Source of the DNA: Ashinkailepas kermadecensis
Lineage: Eukaryota > Arthropoda > Thecostraca > Neolepadidae
DNA length: 64,000 nucleotides
NCBI GenBank assembly: GCA_034440615.1
Contig: JAOTOM010005054.1
Span: forward strand, 151,501 to 215,500
Reading direction: 5' to 3'
Each line of letters opens with the position of its first letter. Positions within the stretch are counted from its first letter, which is position 1. The notes under the pieces were generated by a model. That model did no database searches and was not told the DNA's origin. It saw only the letters and a list, made by a program, of their open reading frames with translations. The position numbers and the translations under genes were made by a program. Below, one piece after another: positions 34,355-47,576 of this stretch.

Positions 34355-35205
34355 TGAGGCGGACGAAGTTATGCTTCTGTCGCTGCTGTACCTGGTCCAG
34401 CAGGCACCCCGAGTGGAGGTTATGCTTCTACCGCTGCTGTACCTGGTCCGGCAGACACCCCGAATGGAGGTTATACTTGTGCCGCTGCTGTACCTGGTCC
34501 AGCAGACATCCCGAGTGGAGGTTATACTTGTGCCGCTGCTGTACCTGGTCCAGCAGACATCCTTGCGCTGCTTACCTGGTCGCTGACACCCAGTGAGGTT
34601 ACACTTGCCACCTGTATCTTCCAGCAGACATCCCATAGGTTATGCTTCTGCGCTGCTGTACCTGGTCGCTGAAAGTGGGGTTATATTGTCGCTGCTGTAC
34701 CTGGTCCAGCAGACATCCCGAGTGGAGGTTATGCTTGTGCCGCTGCTGTACCTGGTCCAGCAGACATCCCGAGTGGAGGTTATACTTGTGCCGCTGCTGT
34801 ACCTGGTCCAGCTGACACCCCGAGTGGAGGTTATACTTCTGCCGCTGCTGTACCTGGTCCAGCTGACACCCCGTAGGTTATGCGTGACCGGTCGCTGAAC
34901 CGGGGATTGCCGCTGCTGTACCTGGTCCAGCTGACACCCCGAGTGGAGGTTATGCTTCTGCCGCTGCTGTACCTGGTCCAGCTGACACCCCGAGTGGAGG
35001 TTATGCTTCTGCCGCTGCTGTACCTGGTCCAGCTGACACCCCGAGTGGAGGTTATGCTTCTGCCGCTGCTGTACCTGGTCCAGCTGACACCCCGAGTGGA
35101 GGTTATGCTTCTGCCGCTGCTGTACCTGGTCCAGCTGACACCCAGAGTGGAGGTTATGCTTCTGCCGCTGCTGTACCTGGTCCAGCTGACATCCCGAGTG
35201 GACGC
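34355..35205. repeat. 51-bp minisatellite, ~15 copies, with a disrupted centre
   Basis: The unit contains GTGGAGGTTATGCTTCTGCC then GCTGCTGTACCTGGTCCAGC and TGACACCCCGA. The left part has CAGCAGACATCCC units, the right part CAGCTGACACCCC. The middle (34565-34720 and 34870-34915) has shortened units. The 51-bp unit keeps frame and translates to a 17-residue Leu-rich repeat, but no start, domain or conservation supports a protein. Confidence 0.95.
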
Positions 35206-36042
35206 GGTCCGGCCCCTTCCAGCGGAATCAATGTTTAACAAGGCAGTGACTGGAGCTGCTCCTCAGCCAAAATAACTCAACTGTTATCTATAGCAAAACT
35301 GATACAGTCAACATCACAATGCAAGCAAATGATGAATGCATGATCTGACAAATTACTGCACTTAATATTTAAACCGTTTAGTTGGTAAATAAATAATATA
35401 TTTAGAATAAGAACCTTCTATGCTCATTTCGATGCATAATATTTCATAACATTTAGTACCCTGGTTGAAGAGAAATGGCGTTGAAACAGCTCTTCAGCGA
35501 ACGGACCATTCCTCCTCTCCTTAGAAAACTAGCATGGATGCTTACACCGTGTATGTTTTGGCAGATTCTGTTTTAGCGCATACAAGTCACAATAGAGCAG
35601 GCCTTTGATCTTGCTCTCTGAATCTTTTTCTCATCTTTCGGTATCACTTCCTCCAAAAGATCACCTTTATAAGGCTTGGAAAGGCTAATCTCCGCAGTTT
35701 ACGCTTTCAATAACCACAGTATCTGGTTCCCACCAAGAGTATTAGGGTCACACAACCCATCCATTACATATCTACGCACTCACAATAACCAGGCAACGGC
35801 AGACAACAACATCGGCATCAAATCAAACGCTGACAAAAACTGGCATTTGAAAATTGAAACACACAAAAGTGGGCACTAAATTGAACACTCAATGAATGTG
35901 AGCGCCCAATATAATCAGGGATCCGTCGCGCACAGAAAGCTGGTCTGCTATCAGAATGCGATCGAGCACGTTATTTCTTGTAGACAAAAACCGCTATCCA
36001 CAGTCGCCTGTCACCCAATGTGTTTACACGTGGATGTCAACC
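35206..36042. other. Unassigned AT-rich DNA
   Basis: No feature recognised between the 51-bp and 10-bp arrays. Confidence 0.35.
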
Positions 36043-36889
36043 TGGTCACCAGTGGTCACCAGTGGGCACCAGTGGGCACCAGTGGGCACCAGTGGGCACC
36101 AGTGGTCACCAGTGGTCACCAGTGGTCACCAGTGGTCACCAGTGGGCACCAGTGGTCACCAGTGGTCACCAGTGGTCACCAGTGGGCACCAGTGGGCACC
36201 AGTGGGCACCAGTGGTCACCAGTGGTCACCAGTGGTCACCAGTGGTCACCAGTGGTCACCAGTGGTCACCAGTGGTCACCAGTGGGCACCAGTGGTCACC
36301 AGTGGTCACCAGTGGTCACCAGTGGTCACCAGTGGTCACCAGTGGTCACCAGTGGTCACCAGTGGGCACCAGTGGTCACCAGTGGGCACCAGTGGGCACC
36401 AGTGGTCACCAGTGGTCACCAGTGGTCACCAGTGGTCACCAGTGGTCACCAGTGGTCACCAGTGGGCACCAGTGGTCACCAGTGGTCACCAGTGGGCACC
36501 AGTGGTCACCAGTGGTCACCAGTGGTCACCAGTGGTCACCAGTAGTCACCAGTGGGCACCAGTGGTCACCAGTGGGCACCAGTGGGCACCAGTGGTCACC
36601 AGTGGTCACCAGTGGGCACCAGTGGTCACCAGTGGTCACCAGTGGTCACCAGTGGTCACCAGTGGTCACCAGTGGTCACCAGTGGTCACCAGTGGTCACC
36701 AGTGGTCACCAGTGGTCACCAGTGGGCACCAGTGGGCACCAATGGTCACCAGTGGTCACCAGTGGTCCCAGTGGTCACCATGGTCATCGTGGTCATCAGT
36801 GGTCACCAGTGGTCACCAGTGGTCACCAGTGGGCACCAGTGGGCACCAGTGGGCACCAGTGGGCACCAGTGGGCACCAGTGGGCACCAG
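36043..36889. repeat. 10-bp minisatellite, ~85 copies
   Basis: The unit is GGTCACCAGT or GGGCACCAGT. Phase is kept exactly through more than 70 units, with only a short irregular patch near 36765-36800. The T/G choice forms blocks, the 3' end being almost all G-type. Confidence 0.98.
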
Positions 36890-37495
36890 AGAAATGGCGA
36901 AACCCTAGCAACAGTGTATTTTATACTGGCTGAATAATCACGAGCCTTCTAGCATTCGATCTAACTCGACCAATGAGGTCCAGGCTTTTGCACAAAATGG
37001 TCTTGTTTTTAAGAGACTTCATCAACTAACAACAGCAGGTGTCTGTGTACCTTCGATTGGAATTTCCTCTTCAAACTTAGGACTGAGTGGTGCGAAAACT
37101 TAGGAGTGGTGCGAAAACGCAATGTGCGTCTTCTTTAGGCTTTACTAGCTTTAGTAGTCCTCTGATGCTTTACTAGCTTTCGTATTCTGGATATTTGTTC
37201 ACCAGGATCAGGATGAAACTGGTTCGGCGGTCACCGTGGACGCCCGGCAGACCGGCGCTTTTTGCGACTCGTGACACGCAGGTGACACTATCAACATGAC
37301 AACACTCTTACATCACCTACACAACTGAAACACACCGGGCCGACAAGCACACCATCTTCATTTCAACCTTCTAAATCGATCATGTCAAGCAAAAAATGGC
37401 CCCAGATCTCGAACACAAAATCTCACCCTACTGGTATAATGAAGTGATCCGTTCTTAGTCGCCTTCTATTCATTATCGGTCTAAAGTCCATTCTT
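36890..37495. other. Unassigned DNA
   Basis: GGTGCGAAAAC and CTTTACTAGCTTT are each duplicated locally (37090-37120; 37138-37175). Nothing else seen. Confidence 0.35.
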
Positions 37496-37930
37496 ACAAA
37501 CCCCCTCTCGGCCAATATTGCGCTCTATGCAAACGACATTGTACTTTGGACATCGCATAGGGTACCACACAGCGCAGTAGGTAGAACTACAACGTGCACT
37601 TACAACGCACACGTGCAAAACAGAGTTAACATTTTCAGAGTTCTTCCCGGTGCAACTTAGGAACCCGACAGGTATTCGCTTGCAGTAAGTACTTACCTAC
37701 CTACTGTGACATCTTGCAGTGGATCGTCCCGCATGCCAGTGACCAGACTTTGTCAATGCAGATGAAATATTCGGCTATTACCAACTCTTCCTCTTCATAT
37801 CCGATAAGCATATTAGCTCTTATCGTTTCTTCTCTGAGGAAAATACTCCAATGCCCTTATTAAACCATCTCAGTATATTACTTCCAAACTTGGCTCCCTG
37901 AACACGCCAATGGTATTTTGGAACAATATA
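37496..37930 (+). pseudogene. Decayed LINE reverse-transcriptase fragment
   Basis: The plus strand reads NPLSANIALYANDIVLWTSH near 37498-37557, the YADDIVLW catalytic block with Asp changed to Asn. Near 37850-37925 it reads ALIKPSQYITSKLGSLNTPM, resembling the ALIKPVLEYGSELWS block after the RT domain. Stops and shifts fill the space between. A different LINE family from the fragment at 30975 is likely, judging from the YADD context. Confidence 0.55.
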
Positions 37931-38789
37931 TAATCAAGCACAGTGTGTCCAAGAACGTAATCAACATGACTTACTGAATCTCAGCCTCTCATACAACACA
38001 ATGTCAAATACATTAATGTGCGAATTGCCTTAGACACGGTAAGCCTGACATAGCATGCCTCTCTAAATCCCGTGCCTGAACCGCCCCCGGGGATAATCGA
38101 CGTTCAAAGAAGGCATACAATAGTCGGTAAGAACATATACCAAGTTTCAGCTGAGCTCTAGCGCAAACAATTCGGAAATTGGATGTACAAGAAAACCTTT
38201 GGAGATGAAAGAAACCAATCATGCGAGTTATTGTCACTGGCAGACGTTATCCTTCCAGCAATGGAAACATCTATCAACTATAACGACGCAATATACCTAA
38301 AGAACAACATTGCGTGTAAATCCGGTCGTATCTCAGTGTGACATCGCTATGAATATTTCACACCAAAGCCGAAGAGTCCCGAGAGATTACAGCTCGTTTC
38401 ACAGCTTTACGAGCAGCGACTGTTCCAAGAGCCCCGCCCCACACCCCCACACCCCCACACCCCACACCCCACCGTCAGCCGCGACGACCCAAACACTGGT
38501 GAAAAATAATATTGAGGTGCTGGTTGAGTGTTCTACGCTCCTGTCAACATCATGCAACTCACGCAAGGCGGGATGTTGCACAGTACATTTAATACTTGCA
38601 CTAGCGGATAGTAGAAGACCATCTTTTTCGACTGCGTTTCGTTTCCCGGATGGCAGGTGATACATACATCCACGAGAAGCATCGATCTCCGAGTTACCTC
38701 ATAGGCTCATTAGGCACCGAGCTAGCCCAGTGGCTCATTTTTTACTGTCATTTTGAAATACTGTAGACACCGCGCTTGATTCTCCAGGC
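37931..38789. other. Unassigned DNA
   Basis: A CACACCCC run lies at 38438-38470. No supported gene. Confidence 0.35.
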
Positions 38790-39092
38790 GAGCAACATTA
38801 CAACGGCAGATTGGAAATGCCCCAACATATTGCCTGATGAAGCAACATTGCAACAGCAGATTGAAAATGCCCCAACATATTGCCTGATGAAGCAACATTA
38901 CAACGGCAGATTGGAAATGCCCCAACATATTGCCTGATGAAGCAACATTACAACGGCAGATTGGAAATGCCCCAACATATTGCCTGATGAAGCAACATTA
39001 CAACGGCAGATTGGAAATGCCCCAACATATTGCCTGATGAAGCAACATTACAACAACAGATTGAAAATGCCCCAACATATTGCCTGATGATG
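38790..39092. repeat. 50-bp minisatellite, ~6 copies
   Basis: The unit contains AGCAACATTACAACGGCAGA then TTGGAAATGCCCCAACATAT and TGCCTGATGA. Nearly identical copies suggest recent expansion. Confidence 0.97.
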
Positions 39093-39262
39093 CAAATGAA
39101 CTATGTTGAACTTGGAAAGTGAAAATACACAGCCATAAATTTGGCGATTTGTCTTGAGTACCGAACTTGTGTGCGCTTATATACGTATATAATGGATTTA
39201 TGGGTTTACATGGCAAGCAACAAGCGCATGTGGCAAAAGTACACGGACGTAGGAGTAGTATG

Positions 39263-39373
<111 letters not shown>

Positions 39374-39529
39374 AAACTGCCATCCTCATCTATGCCTAGC
39401 GCAGAGAACGCCAAAGCTTGATGGACCAATTTTGACTGGTCGGTCGCCAGCGTGCTCCGTGGAAGACGGCGGCAGCGCGGGGTGGGCGGGGACTGGTTGA
39501 TGGATGTGAAGGGGAGGCGGGGTGGGCGC

Positions 39530-39672
39530 CGGAAACAGACGTCAGCCGGGGGGGGGGGGCGCCGGAAACAGACGTCAGCCGGGAGGACGCTGTAAACAGA
39601 CGTCAGCCGGCGGGGGGGGGGGGAGAGGCGCCGGAAACAGACGTCAGCCGGGAGGACGCTGTAAACAGATGA
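39530..39672. repeat. Repeats of an ACGTCA-bearing motif with G-runs, upstream of the piggyBac ATG
   Basis: GGAAACAGACGTCAGCCGGG-type copies occur at about 39532, 39564, 39591 and 39629, separated by runs of 10-12 G's. ACGTCA is a CRE half-site. The cluster ends ~70 bp before the transposase ATG and could have promoter function for the element, which is inference only. Confidence 0.75.
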
Positions 39673-39738
39673 CAGTGTTCAGTGGTAAGCCATGGTGTGC
39701 TGATGTGATTGTTCCCGTGACCTGCAGACTACGTCATA

Positions 39739-40041
39739 ATGCCGCGTGTTCAGCATGTCACCGTGCAGGAAGCGGTTGATATGATCATGAACGGTGATCA
39801 GTTGTGTATTGTCCACGTAGAGCTTGTGAATACACCCTCGGCCGTGGCTGATGACCTAAGTGACGAGAATGGAGCCGATGACGTTGGGACTGGGACCGCC
39901 ATTGTGCAAGATGCACCAGGTACAGTGAAAGTGCATTTCAACCGTGAGGAAGTGGAAGCCGACCCCGCCGTTCCAGTCAAGAAAAAGCCAAAGTTCGAAA
40001 TATCAGCGCCGGTCTGCAGCTATATCTGCTGCCTGAGCTGA
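39739..40041 (+). pseudogene. piggyBac-like transposase, N-terminal fragment
   Basis: The 100-codon frame starts MPRVQHVTVQEAVDMIMNGD, followed by HVELVNTP and an acidic DDLSDENGADD stretch. It then reads DAPGTVKVHFNREE and KKKPKFEIS before a stop. The helix, ELTDED-like acidic box and KKPKF-like sequence are the usual order at the N terminus of piggyBac-type transposases. The ATG follows a CRE-half-site repeat cluster. The DDE core that should follow is gone. Confidence 0.75.
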
Positions 40042-40305
40042 AAGGCGTGGTGTGCGGGCCACAGGCACGGCATAACAGGACCGGCGGGATACGTATGCCA
40101 TCACTCCTCTGAGTGCCATAACCAGGAAAAAGGCGTGGTGTGCGGGCCACAGGCACGGCATCATAGGACCGGCGGGATACGTGTGCCATCACTCCTCTGA
40201 GTGCCATAACCAGGAAAAAGGCGTGGTGTGCGGGCCACAGGCACGGCATCACAGGACCGGCGGGATACGTGTGCCATCACTCCTCTCAATGTCATAGTCA
40301 GGAAA
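40041..40305 (+). repeat. 88-bp tandem triplication of the piggyBac GVRATGT block
   Basis: Copies begin at about 40041, 40129 and 40217. One frame of the unit reads RRGVRATGTASQDRRDTCAI, the conserved RGYKATGTIRxNR-like block of piggyBac transposases. The third copy runs on into the rest of the transposase (TPLNVIVRKQRRS). As 88 is not divisible by three, the triplication itself breaks the gene. Confidence 0.9.
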
Positions 40306-40640
40306 CAGAGGAGGTCACACGAAGAGCACTTCGACACAACTGTTCAGGCCCTGCTAGTAAGGTGGAAAAACAGCAAGGCAGTGGAAGGTGATGACCAACT
40401 TCGACGCAGCGAAGCCAGTAACTTCGGTACAATGGCACGACAGGAGTGTAAAGAAGCGGACAGATGTGCCGCAACCAAAGCTGCTGAACGCGTACAACGC
40501 CAGTATGGTCGGTGCGGACCTACATGAGTGGCTGCTGGGTCAGTGCGAGGCGTCTATCCGCGGTAAACAGTGGTGCTGGTGCTTTATCGCAGGTGCCCAG
40601 GACGTGGCGGTGGTGAACAGCTGGCTGCTGCACCGCACCG
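40228..40640 (+). pseudogene. piggyBac-like transposase, C-terminal part of the DDE domain
   Basis: The first frame gives ATGTASQDRRDTCAITPLN to LLVRWKNSKAV. After a frameshift near 40385 the next frame gives TNFDAAKPVTSVQWHDRS, VPQPKLLNAYNASMVGADLH, EWLLGQCEASIRGKQWCW and VAVVNSWLLHR. The NxxMGGVD block is present as NASMVGADLH: the usual MGGVD Gly-Val has changed but the Asp is retained. This Asp is part of the catalytic triad in the family. The match in order and spacing to piggyBac transposases is strong. Confidence 0.88.
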
Positions 40641-41435
40641 CCGTGCCCCGGCAGCAGCAGCTGACACTGCCGTGCCCCGGCAGCAGCAGCTGACACTGCC
40701 GTGCCCCGGCAGCAGCAGCTGACACTGCCGTGCCCCGGCAGCGGCAGCAGGCCCGGCAGCAGCCGCCGACACTGCCGTGCCCCGGCAGCGGCAGCAGGCC
40801 CGGCAGCAGCCGCCGACACTGCCGTGCCCCGGCAGCGGCAGCAGCTGACACTGCCGTGCCCCGGCAGCCAGAGCCGACACTGCCGTCGCCCCGGCAGCAG
40901 CAGCTGACACTGCCGTGCCCCGGCAGCAGCAGCTGACACTGCCGTGCCCCGTCAGCAGCAGCTGACACTGCCGTGCCCGCCGGCAGCAGCAGCCGACACT
41001 GCCGTGCCCCGGCAGCAGTAGCCGGACACTGCCGCCCGGCCGGCAGCTGGCACTGCGTGCCCCGGCAGCAGCCGCTGACACTGCCGTGCCCCGTCAGCAG
41101 CAGCTGACACTGCCGTGCCCCGGCAGCAGCAGCTGACACTGCCGTGCCCCGGCAGCAGCAGCTGACACTGCCGTGCCCCGGCAGCAGCAGCTGACACTGC
41201 CGTGCCCCGGCAGCAGCAGCTGACACTGCCGTGCCCCGGCAGCAGCAGCTGACACTGCCGTGCCCCGGCAGCAGCAGCTGACACTGCCGTGCCCCGTCAG
41301 CAGCAGCTGACACTGCCGTGCCCCGGCAGCAGCAGCTGACACTGCCGTGCCCCGGCAGCGGTAGCTGACACTGCCGTGCCCCGGCAGCAGTAGCTGACAC
41401 TGCCGTGCCCCGGCAGCAGCAGCTGACACTGCCCC
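40641..41435. repeat. 29-bp minisatellite, ~27 copies, inside the piggyBac gene
   Basis: The unit contains CTGACACTGCCGTGCCCCGG then CAGCAGCAG. The left edge grows out of codons for LLHRTAVPRQQQLTLP and the right edge returns to LTLPQLRREC. Irregular units (PRQRQQARQQ type; 40740-41060) are concentrated in the left half; the right half is nearly uniform. Confidence 0.97.
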
Positions 41436-41577
41436 AGCTCCGCCGTGAATGCTGGCTGTTGGCTGCCTGTGCTGACAGCGGCGGTGGCACAAAGGTGGGC
41501 TGCGTGAAGCGATCAGTGAGTGACGCGTATCTCTGGCAGTCCGCGATACGACGGCGTTGATCATCTGCCCACTGCCC
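41436..41577 (+). pseudogene. piggyBac-like transposase, linker between DDE and Cys-rich domain
   Basis: Reads LTLPQLRRECWLLAACADSG, GGTKVG and, after a shift, RYDGVDHLPTAR. These match the FR-x-E-V-A, KRVGRPS-like and VRYDGxxHxP blocks of long piggyBac-like proteins. It is flanked on both sides by arrays. Confidence 0.7.
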
Positions 41578-41946
41578 GCCGGTGTCCGCCGTCGCTGTCC
41601 CCCTCCCCCTGGGTGACCCCTGGGTCTGTCCCCCCTCCCCCTGGGTGTTCGCCGCCGCTATCCCCTCCTCCCCCTGGGTGACCGCCGTCGCTGTCCCCCC
41701 TCCCCTGGGTGTCCGCTGTCGCTATCCCTCCTCCCCCTGGGTGTCCGCCGTCGTTGTCCCCCCTCTCCTAGGTGTCCGCCGTCGCTATCCCCTCCTCCCC
41801 CTGGGTGTCCGCCGTCGCTATCCCCTCCTCCCCCTGGGTGTCCGCCGTCGCTGTCCCCCTTCCCTCTGGGTGTCCCCCTCGGTCGATCCCCCTCCCCTTG
41901 GGTGTCTGCCGTCGCTGTCCCCTCCCCCTAGGTGTCCGCCGTCGCT
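41578..41946. repeat. 33-bp minisatellite, ~11 copies, inside the piggyBac gene
   Basis: The unit contains GTGTCCGCCGTCGCTGTCCC and CCTCCCCCTGG with length variants of 28-34 bp. The final unit continues into VRRRCQLEGC, so the array was copied from the RRRC codons at the start of the Cys-rich domain. Confidence 0.95.
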
Positions 41947-42032
41947 GTCAGTTGGAGGGCTGCAGGCTCAGGCCAACCAACAAATGCCTGGAGTATGATG
42001 TGCCCCTCTGTTTCAAGTGCCTCGCCAGCTAG
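41934..42032 (+). pseudogene. piggyBac-like transposase, C-terminal Cys-rich domain
   Basis: Reads VRRRCQLEGCRLRPTNKC then LEYDVPLCFKCLAS and a TAG stop. Five Cys in the spacing C-x4-C-x8-C-x8-C-x2-C resemble the zinc-binding CRD that ends piggyBac transposases and binds their terminal repeats. The domain looks intact and ends where such proteins end. Confidence 0.8.
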
Positions 42033-42112
42033 CACCGGGGTACATAGTCAGAGCGGACATAGCGATGTGATACGCTTCTTGCAGGGTGCCGAAACTGTGT
42101 GCTAAAAGACAA

Positions 42113-42164
<52 letters not shown>

Positions 42165-42165
42165 T

Positions 42166-42260
<95 letters not shown>
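42113..42260. repeat. (TA)n microsatellite, interrupted
   Basis: Two pure TA tracts with a TTAATTAAAA interruption at 42161-42170 and a small phase break near 42214. Confidence 0.97.
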
Positions 42261-42263
<3 letters not shown>

Positions 42264-42565
42264 TCGCTGGCATTAGTGTTGCTGGTATTCGCAGGCGGAG
42301 TGGCGGCACTTCGCTGGCCACCGTTAGACGCCAACCACAGACACCCTGCCATCTCCCTCTGCTTCTCGTATGTGCGCCCCTCCCCCCCTCCCCCGCCTTG
42401 AGCCAGGCATCAGCCAAATGCCGGCCGGCGGTGAGGGCCCGGCTCATTTCCATAGCTCGTTTGTAAGTCGGCTTGGTGAGTCGGCAGTGGTCCGGAAAAG
42501 CCGGCTGGGTGTCGGCCGTCCAACCCGTCGCTGGTCGGCGGCTAACAAGCGGCGCCCGCAACGTC

Positions 42566-43026
42566 CGCCATGTCAGCGGCGTCAGTGGCGTGAGCAGCGT
42601 CAGCGGCATCAGTGGCGTCAGCGGCATCAGTGGCGTCAGCGGCATCAGTGGCATCAGTGGCGTCAGCGGCATCAGTGGCGTCAGCGGCATCAGTGGCGTC
42701 TGCAGCATCAGTGGCATCAGTGGCGTGAGCAGCGTGCCAGCGGCATCAGTGGCGTGAGCAGCGTGCCAGCGGCATCAGTGGCATCAGTGGCATCAGTGGC
42801 ATCATCAGCGTCTGCAGCATCAGTAGCGTCTGCAGCATCAGCGGCGTCAGCAGCGTCAGCGGCATCAGCGGCATCAGTGGCGTCTGCAGCATCAGTGGCA
42901 TCAGCGGCATCAGCGGCATCATCGGCGTCTGCGGCATCAGCGGCGTCAGCAGCGTCAGCGACATCAGTGGCGTCAGTGGCGTCAGCGGCATCAGCGGCAT
43001 CAGCGGCGTCAGCAGCGTCAGCGGAG
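42566..43026. repeat. 9-bp minisatellite, ~51 units
   Basis: GCATCAGTG, GCGTCAGCG, GTGTCTGCAGCATCA and similar units mix in 9-bp phase with occasional 3-bp shifts. The in-frame unit explains the long Ala/Ser and Met-Pro-Leu open frames. Confidence 0.95.
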
Positions 43027-43627
43027 CACTACTGACAGGCGACAGCCCCGGCGTGTGATGAGAAGTACGGACTGGAGTCGTGCGGCGGGCGGCGGGGCGT
43101 GTCAGAAGGGTGTCCCCGGGACCGCGCGCGAGCACCGCAAGTGGTTCCTTGAATGGCTGATTAGGGGACGTACGGTCGTTGTGTGCGAGAAGGTACCACA
43201 CAGAGATAGGGTCGAATTAATGATCATATGTCACTGTGACCTTCCATCATCCAACAGGGCCTGAAGACAACCATTAATTTGAATATACGTATGTTAGGGT
43301 GGCCAAGGTAATTGAGGCTGTCATTATATCTCTGTTTGTCGGTGAATACCGTATTGCTCCTTTGTATGCTGATGGCAAATGTAGACTGATTGTTATGTGC
43401 TGGCAGCAAATAAAGTCTGACTGTCACATGCTGACTGCAAATACGGCTGACTGCCATCAGGATGTCAATGTGTGCTCCAATAATTCCAACATGATTAACA
43501 AGTGCTTCCGTTGTCCCACAATGTCAAGGCTCTGAGAGTACGAGCGTGAGAGACTATCGAAAAATATTCGTGCTCACATTTGCTTCAATGCATGCTGATC
43601 TTGGAGACTCTTCCTCGTATGGTCAGT
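43027..43627. other. Unassigned DNA
   Basis: CTGACTGTCACATGCTGACTG-like and related short repeats of ~24 bp occur around 43385-43460. No gene is supported. Confidence 0.4.
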
Positions 43628-45433
<1,806 letters not shown>

Positions 45434-46828
45434 GTACGATAGCAGGGTACGATAGCAGGGTACCATAGCAGGGTACCATAGCAGGGTACCATAGCAGGGT
45501 ACCATAGCAGGGTACCATAGCAGGGTACCATAGCAGGGTACCATAGCAGGGTACCATAGCAGGGTACGATAGCAGGGTACCATAGCAGGGTACCTAGCAG
45601 GGTACCATAGCAGGGTACCATAGCAGGGTACCATAGCAGGGTACCATAGCAGGGTACCATAGCAGGGTACCATAGCAGGGTACCATAGCAGGGTACCATA
45701 GCAGGGTACCATAGCAGGGTACCATAGCAGGGTACCATAGCAGGGTACCATAGCGGTACCATAGCAGGGTACATAGCAGGGTACCATAGCGGGTACCATA
45801 GCGGGGTACCATAGCAGGGTACGATAGCAGGGTACCATAGCAGGGTACCATAGCAGGGTACCATAGCAGGGTACGATAGCAGGGTACCATAGCAGGGTAC
45901 CATAGCAGGGTACCATAGCAGGGTACCATAGCAGGGTACCATAGCAGGGTACCATAGCAGGGTACCATAGCAGGGTACGATAGCAGGGTACCATAGCAGG
46001 GTACCATAGCAGGGTACCATAGCAGGGTACCATAGCAGGGTACCATAGCAGGGTACCATAGCAGGGTACCATAGCAGGGTACCATAGCAGGGTACCATAG
46101 CAGGGTACCATAGCAGGGTACCATAGCAGGGTACCATAGCAGGGTACCATAGCAGGGTACATAGCAGGGTACCATAGCAGGGTACCATAGCAGGGTACCA
46201 TAGCAGGGTACCATAGCAGGGTACCATAGCAGGGTACCATAGCAGGGTACCATAGCAGGGTACCATAGCAGGGTACCATAGCAGGGTACCATAGCAGGGG
46301 TACCATAGCAGGGTACCATAGCAGGGTACCATAGCAGGGTACCATAGCAGGGTACCATAGCAGGGTACCATAGCAGGGTACCATAGCAGGGTACCATAGC
46401 AGGGTACCATAGCAGGGTACGATAGCAGGGTACCATAGCAGGGTACCATAGCAGGGTACCATAGCAGGGTACCATAGCAGGGTACCATAGCAGGGTACCA
46501 TAGCAGGGTACCATAGCAGGGTACCATAGCAGGGTACCATAGCAGGGTCACCATAGCAGGGTACCATAGCAGGGTACCATAGCAGGGTACCATAGCAGGG
46601 TACCATAGCATAGCAGGGTACCATAGCAGGGTACCATAGCAGGGTACCATAGCAGGGTACGATAGCAGGGTACCATAGCAGGGTACCATAGCAGGGTACA
46701 TAGCAGGGTACCATAGCAGGGTACCATAGCAGGGTACCATCGAGGGTACGATAGCAGGGTACCATAGCAGGGTACCATAGCAGGGTACCATAGCAGGGTA
46801 CCATAGCAGGGTACCATAGCAGGGTACC
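45434..46828. repeat. 13-bp minisatellite, ~107 copies
   Basis: The unit is TACCATAGCAGGG with TACGATAGCAGGG variants. Nearly every junction makes GGTACC. Short irregular units occur at 45590, 45755-45800, 46155, 46605 and 46698. It is flanked by direct repeats GCCGGTCCGGCG plus AGGCGACCA. Confidence 0.98.
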
Positions 46829-47044
46829 TTGGCCGGTCCGGCGGTGACAGGCGACCACACTGTACATACCATGGCATGCTGGGAGCAAGCTGAAAATGGC
46901 CACTGAGCCACATAATAGACAAGCAATGCATACACGAAGTAAAATCTACTGCAATCACTAGCAAAAAGGCAAGGGAGAAAACTGTACCAAACCAATAAGA
47001 ACCTACAAAGCAATGGGGTGTAATGCGAAAGTAAATGAATACAT

Positions 47045-47049
47045 ATGTA

Positions 47050-47136
<87 letters not shown>
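47045..47136. repeat. (TA)n tract at the PLE 3' end
   Basis: Dinucleotide tract between unique DNA and the PLE 3' terminal sequence, mirroring 43984-44256. Confidence 0.97.
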
Positions 47137-47139
<3 letters not shown>

Positions 47140-47576
47140 CGTTCGCATGCTTTGTTGAAGACCACAGCATATCTTGCTTCGATAAGCTTATTTGTACACC
47201 CTTCCAATTCCCGGGTTGTTCGTCTCTGTTCTTCATTTTGGTCGTAAAGCTTTCGTCCGATATCTCTCATTTATTGTTAACATTTCGGTGTACTTCCACC
47301 GTTTTCAACAGATTATTTCGGCATTCATCTAGCTATCACACTTCATACTAATGTAATACACAATGTTCAGTAATAAATTATTTTAGAGTTAAAGATCACA
47401 CATATTGTTGTCGCAAGCGCTTCTTGAAAGAAATAATAATATATACTTACATGTCGAAAACATGCACCACGTACATAGCACACACTGTACAACTGTTCAC
47501 CGGATGTAATTATTAAACAATTCAAGTATTATTCATGACCGTGTGTGCACGTTCAGTACAGGTTCTTGTTCCCGGA

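Larger units (their letters stand above)
39739..42032 (+). mobile_element. piggyBac-like transposase gene broken by a deletion and three tandem arrays
   Basis: Text typical of piggyBac-derived transposases occurs in the correct order on one strand: N-terminal acidic region, GVRATGT block, C-terminal part of the DDE domain ending in NSWLLHR, an LTLPQLRREC block, and a Cys-rich C-terminal domain. The centre of the catalytic domain is deleted. Three tandem arrays (88 bp x3, 29 bp x~27, 33 bp x~11) each sit at a point where coding text stops and later resumes. No terminal inverted repeat or flanking TTAA pair could be assigned to this copy. Confidence 0.85.

Noticed and set aside
34272..35275. 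Leu-rich 17-residue repeat protein from the 51-bp array
   Set aside because: The unit is a multiple of three, so frame is kept, but opposite-strand frames are equally open, several units are truncated, and no signal, domain or splice context is seen.
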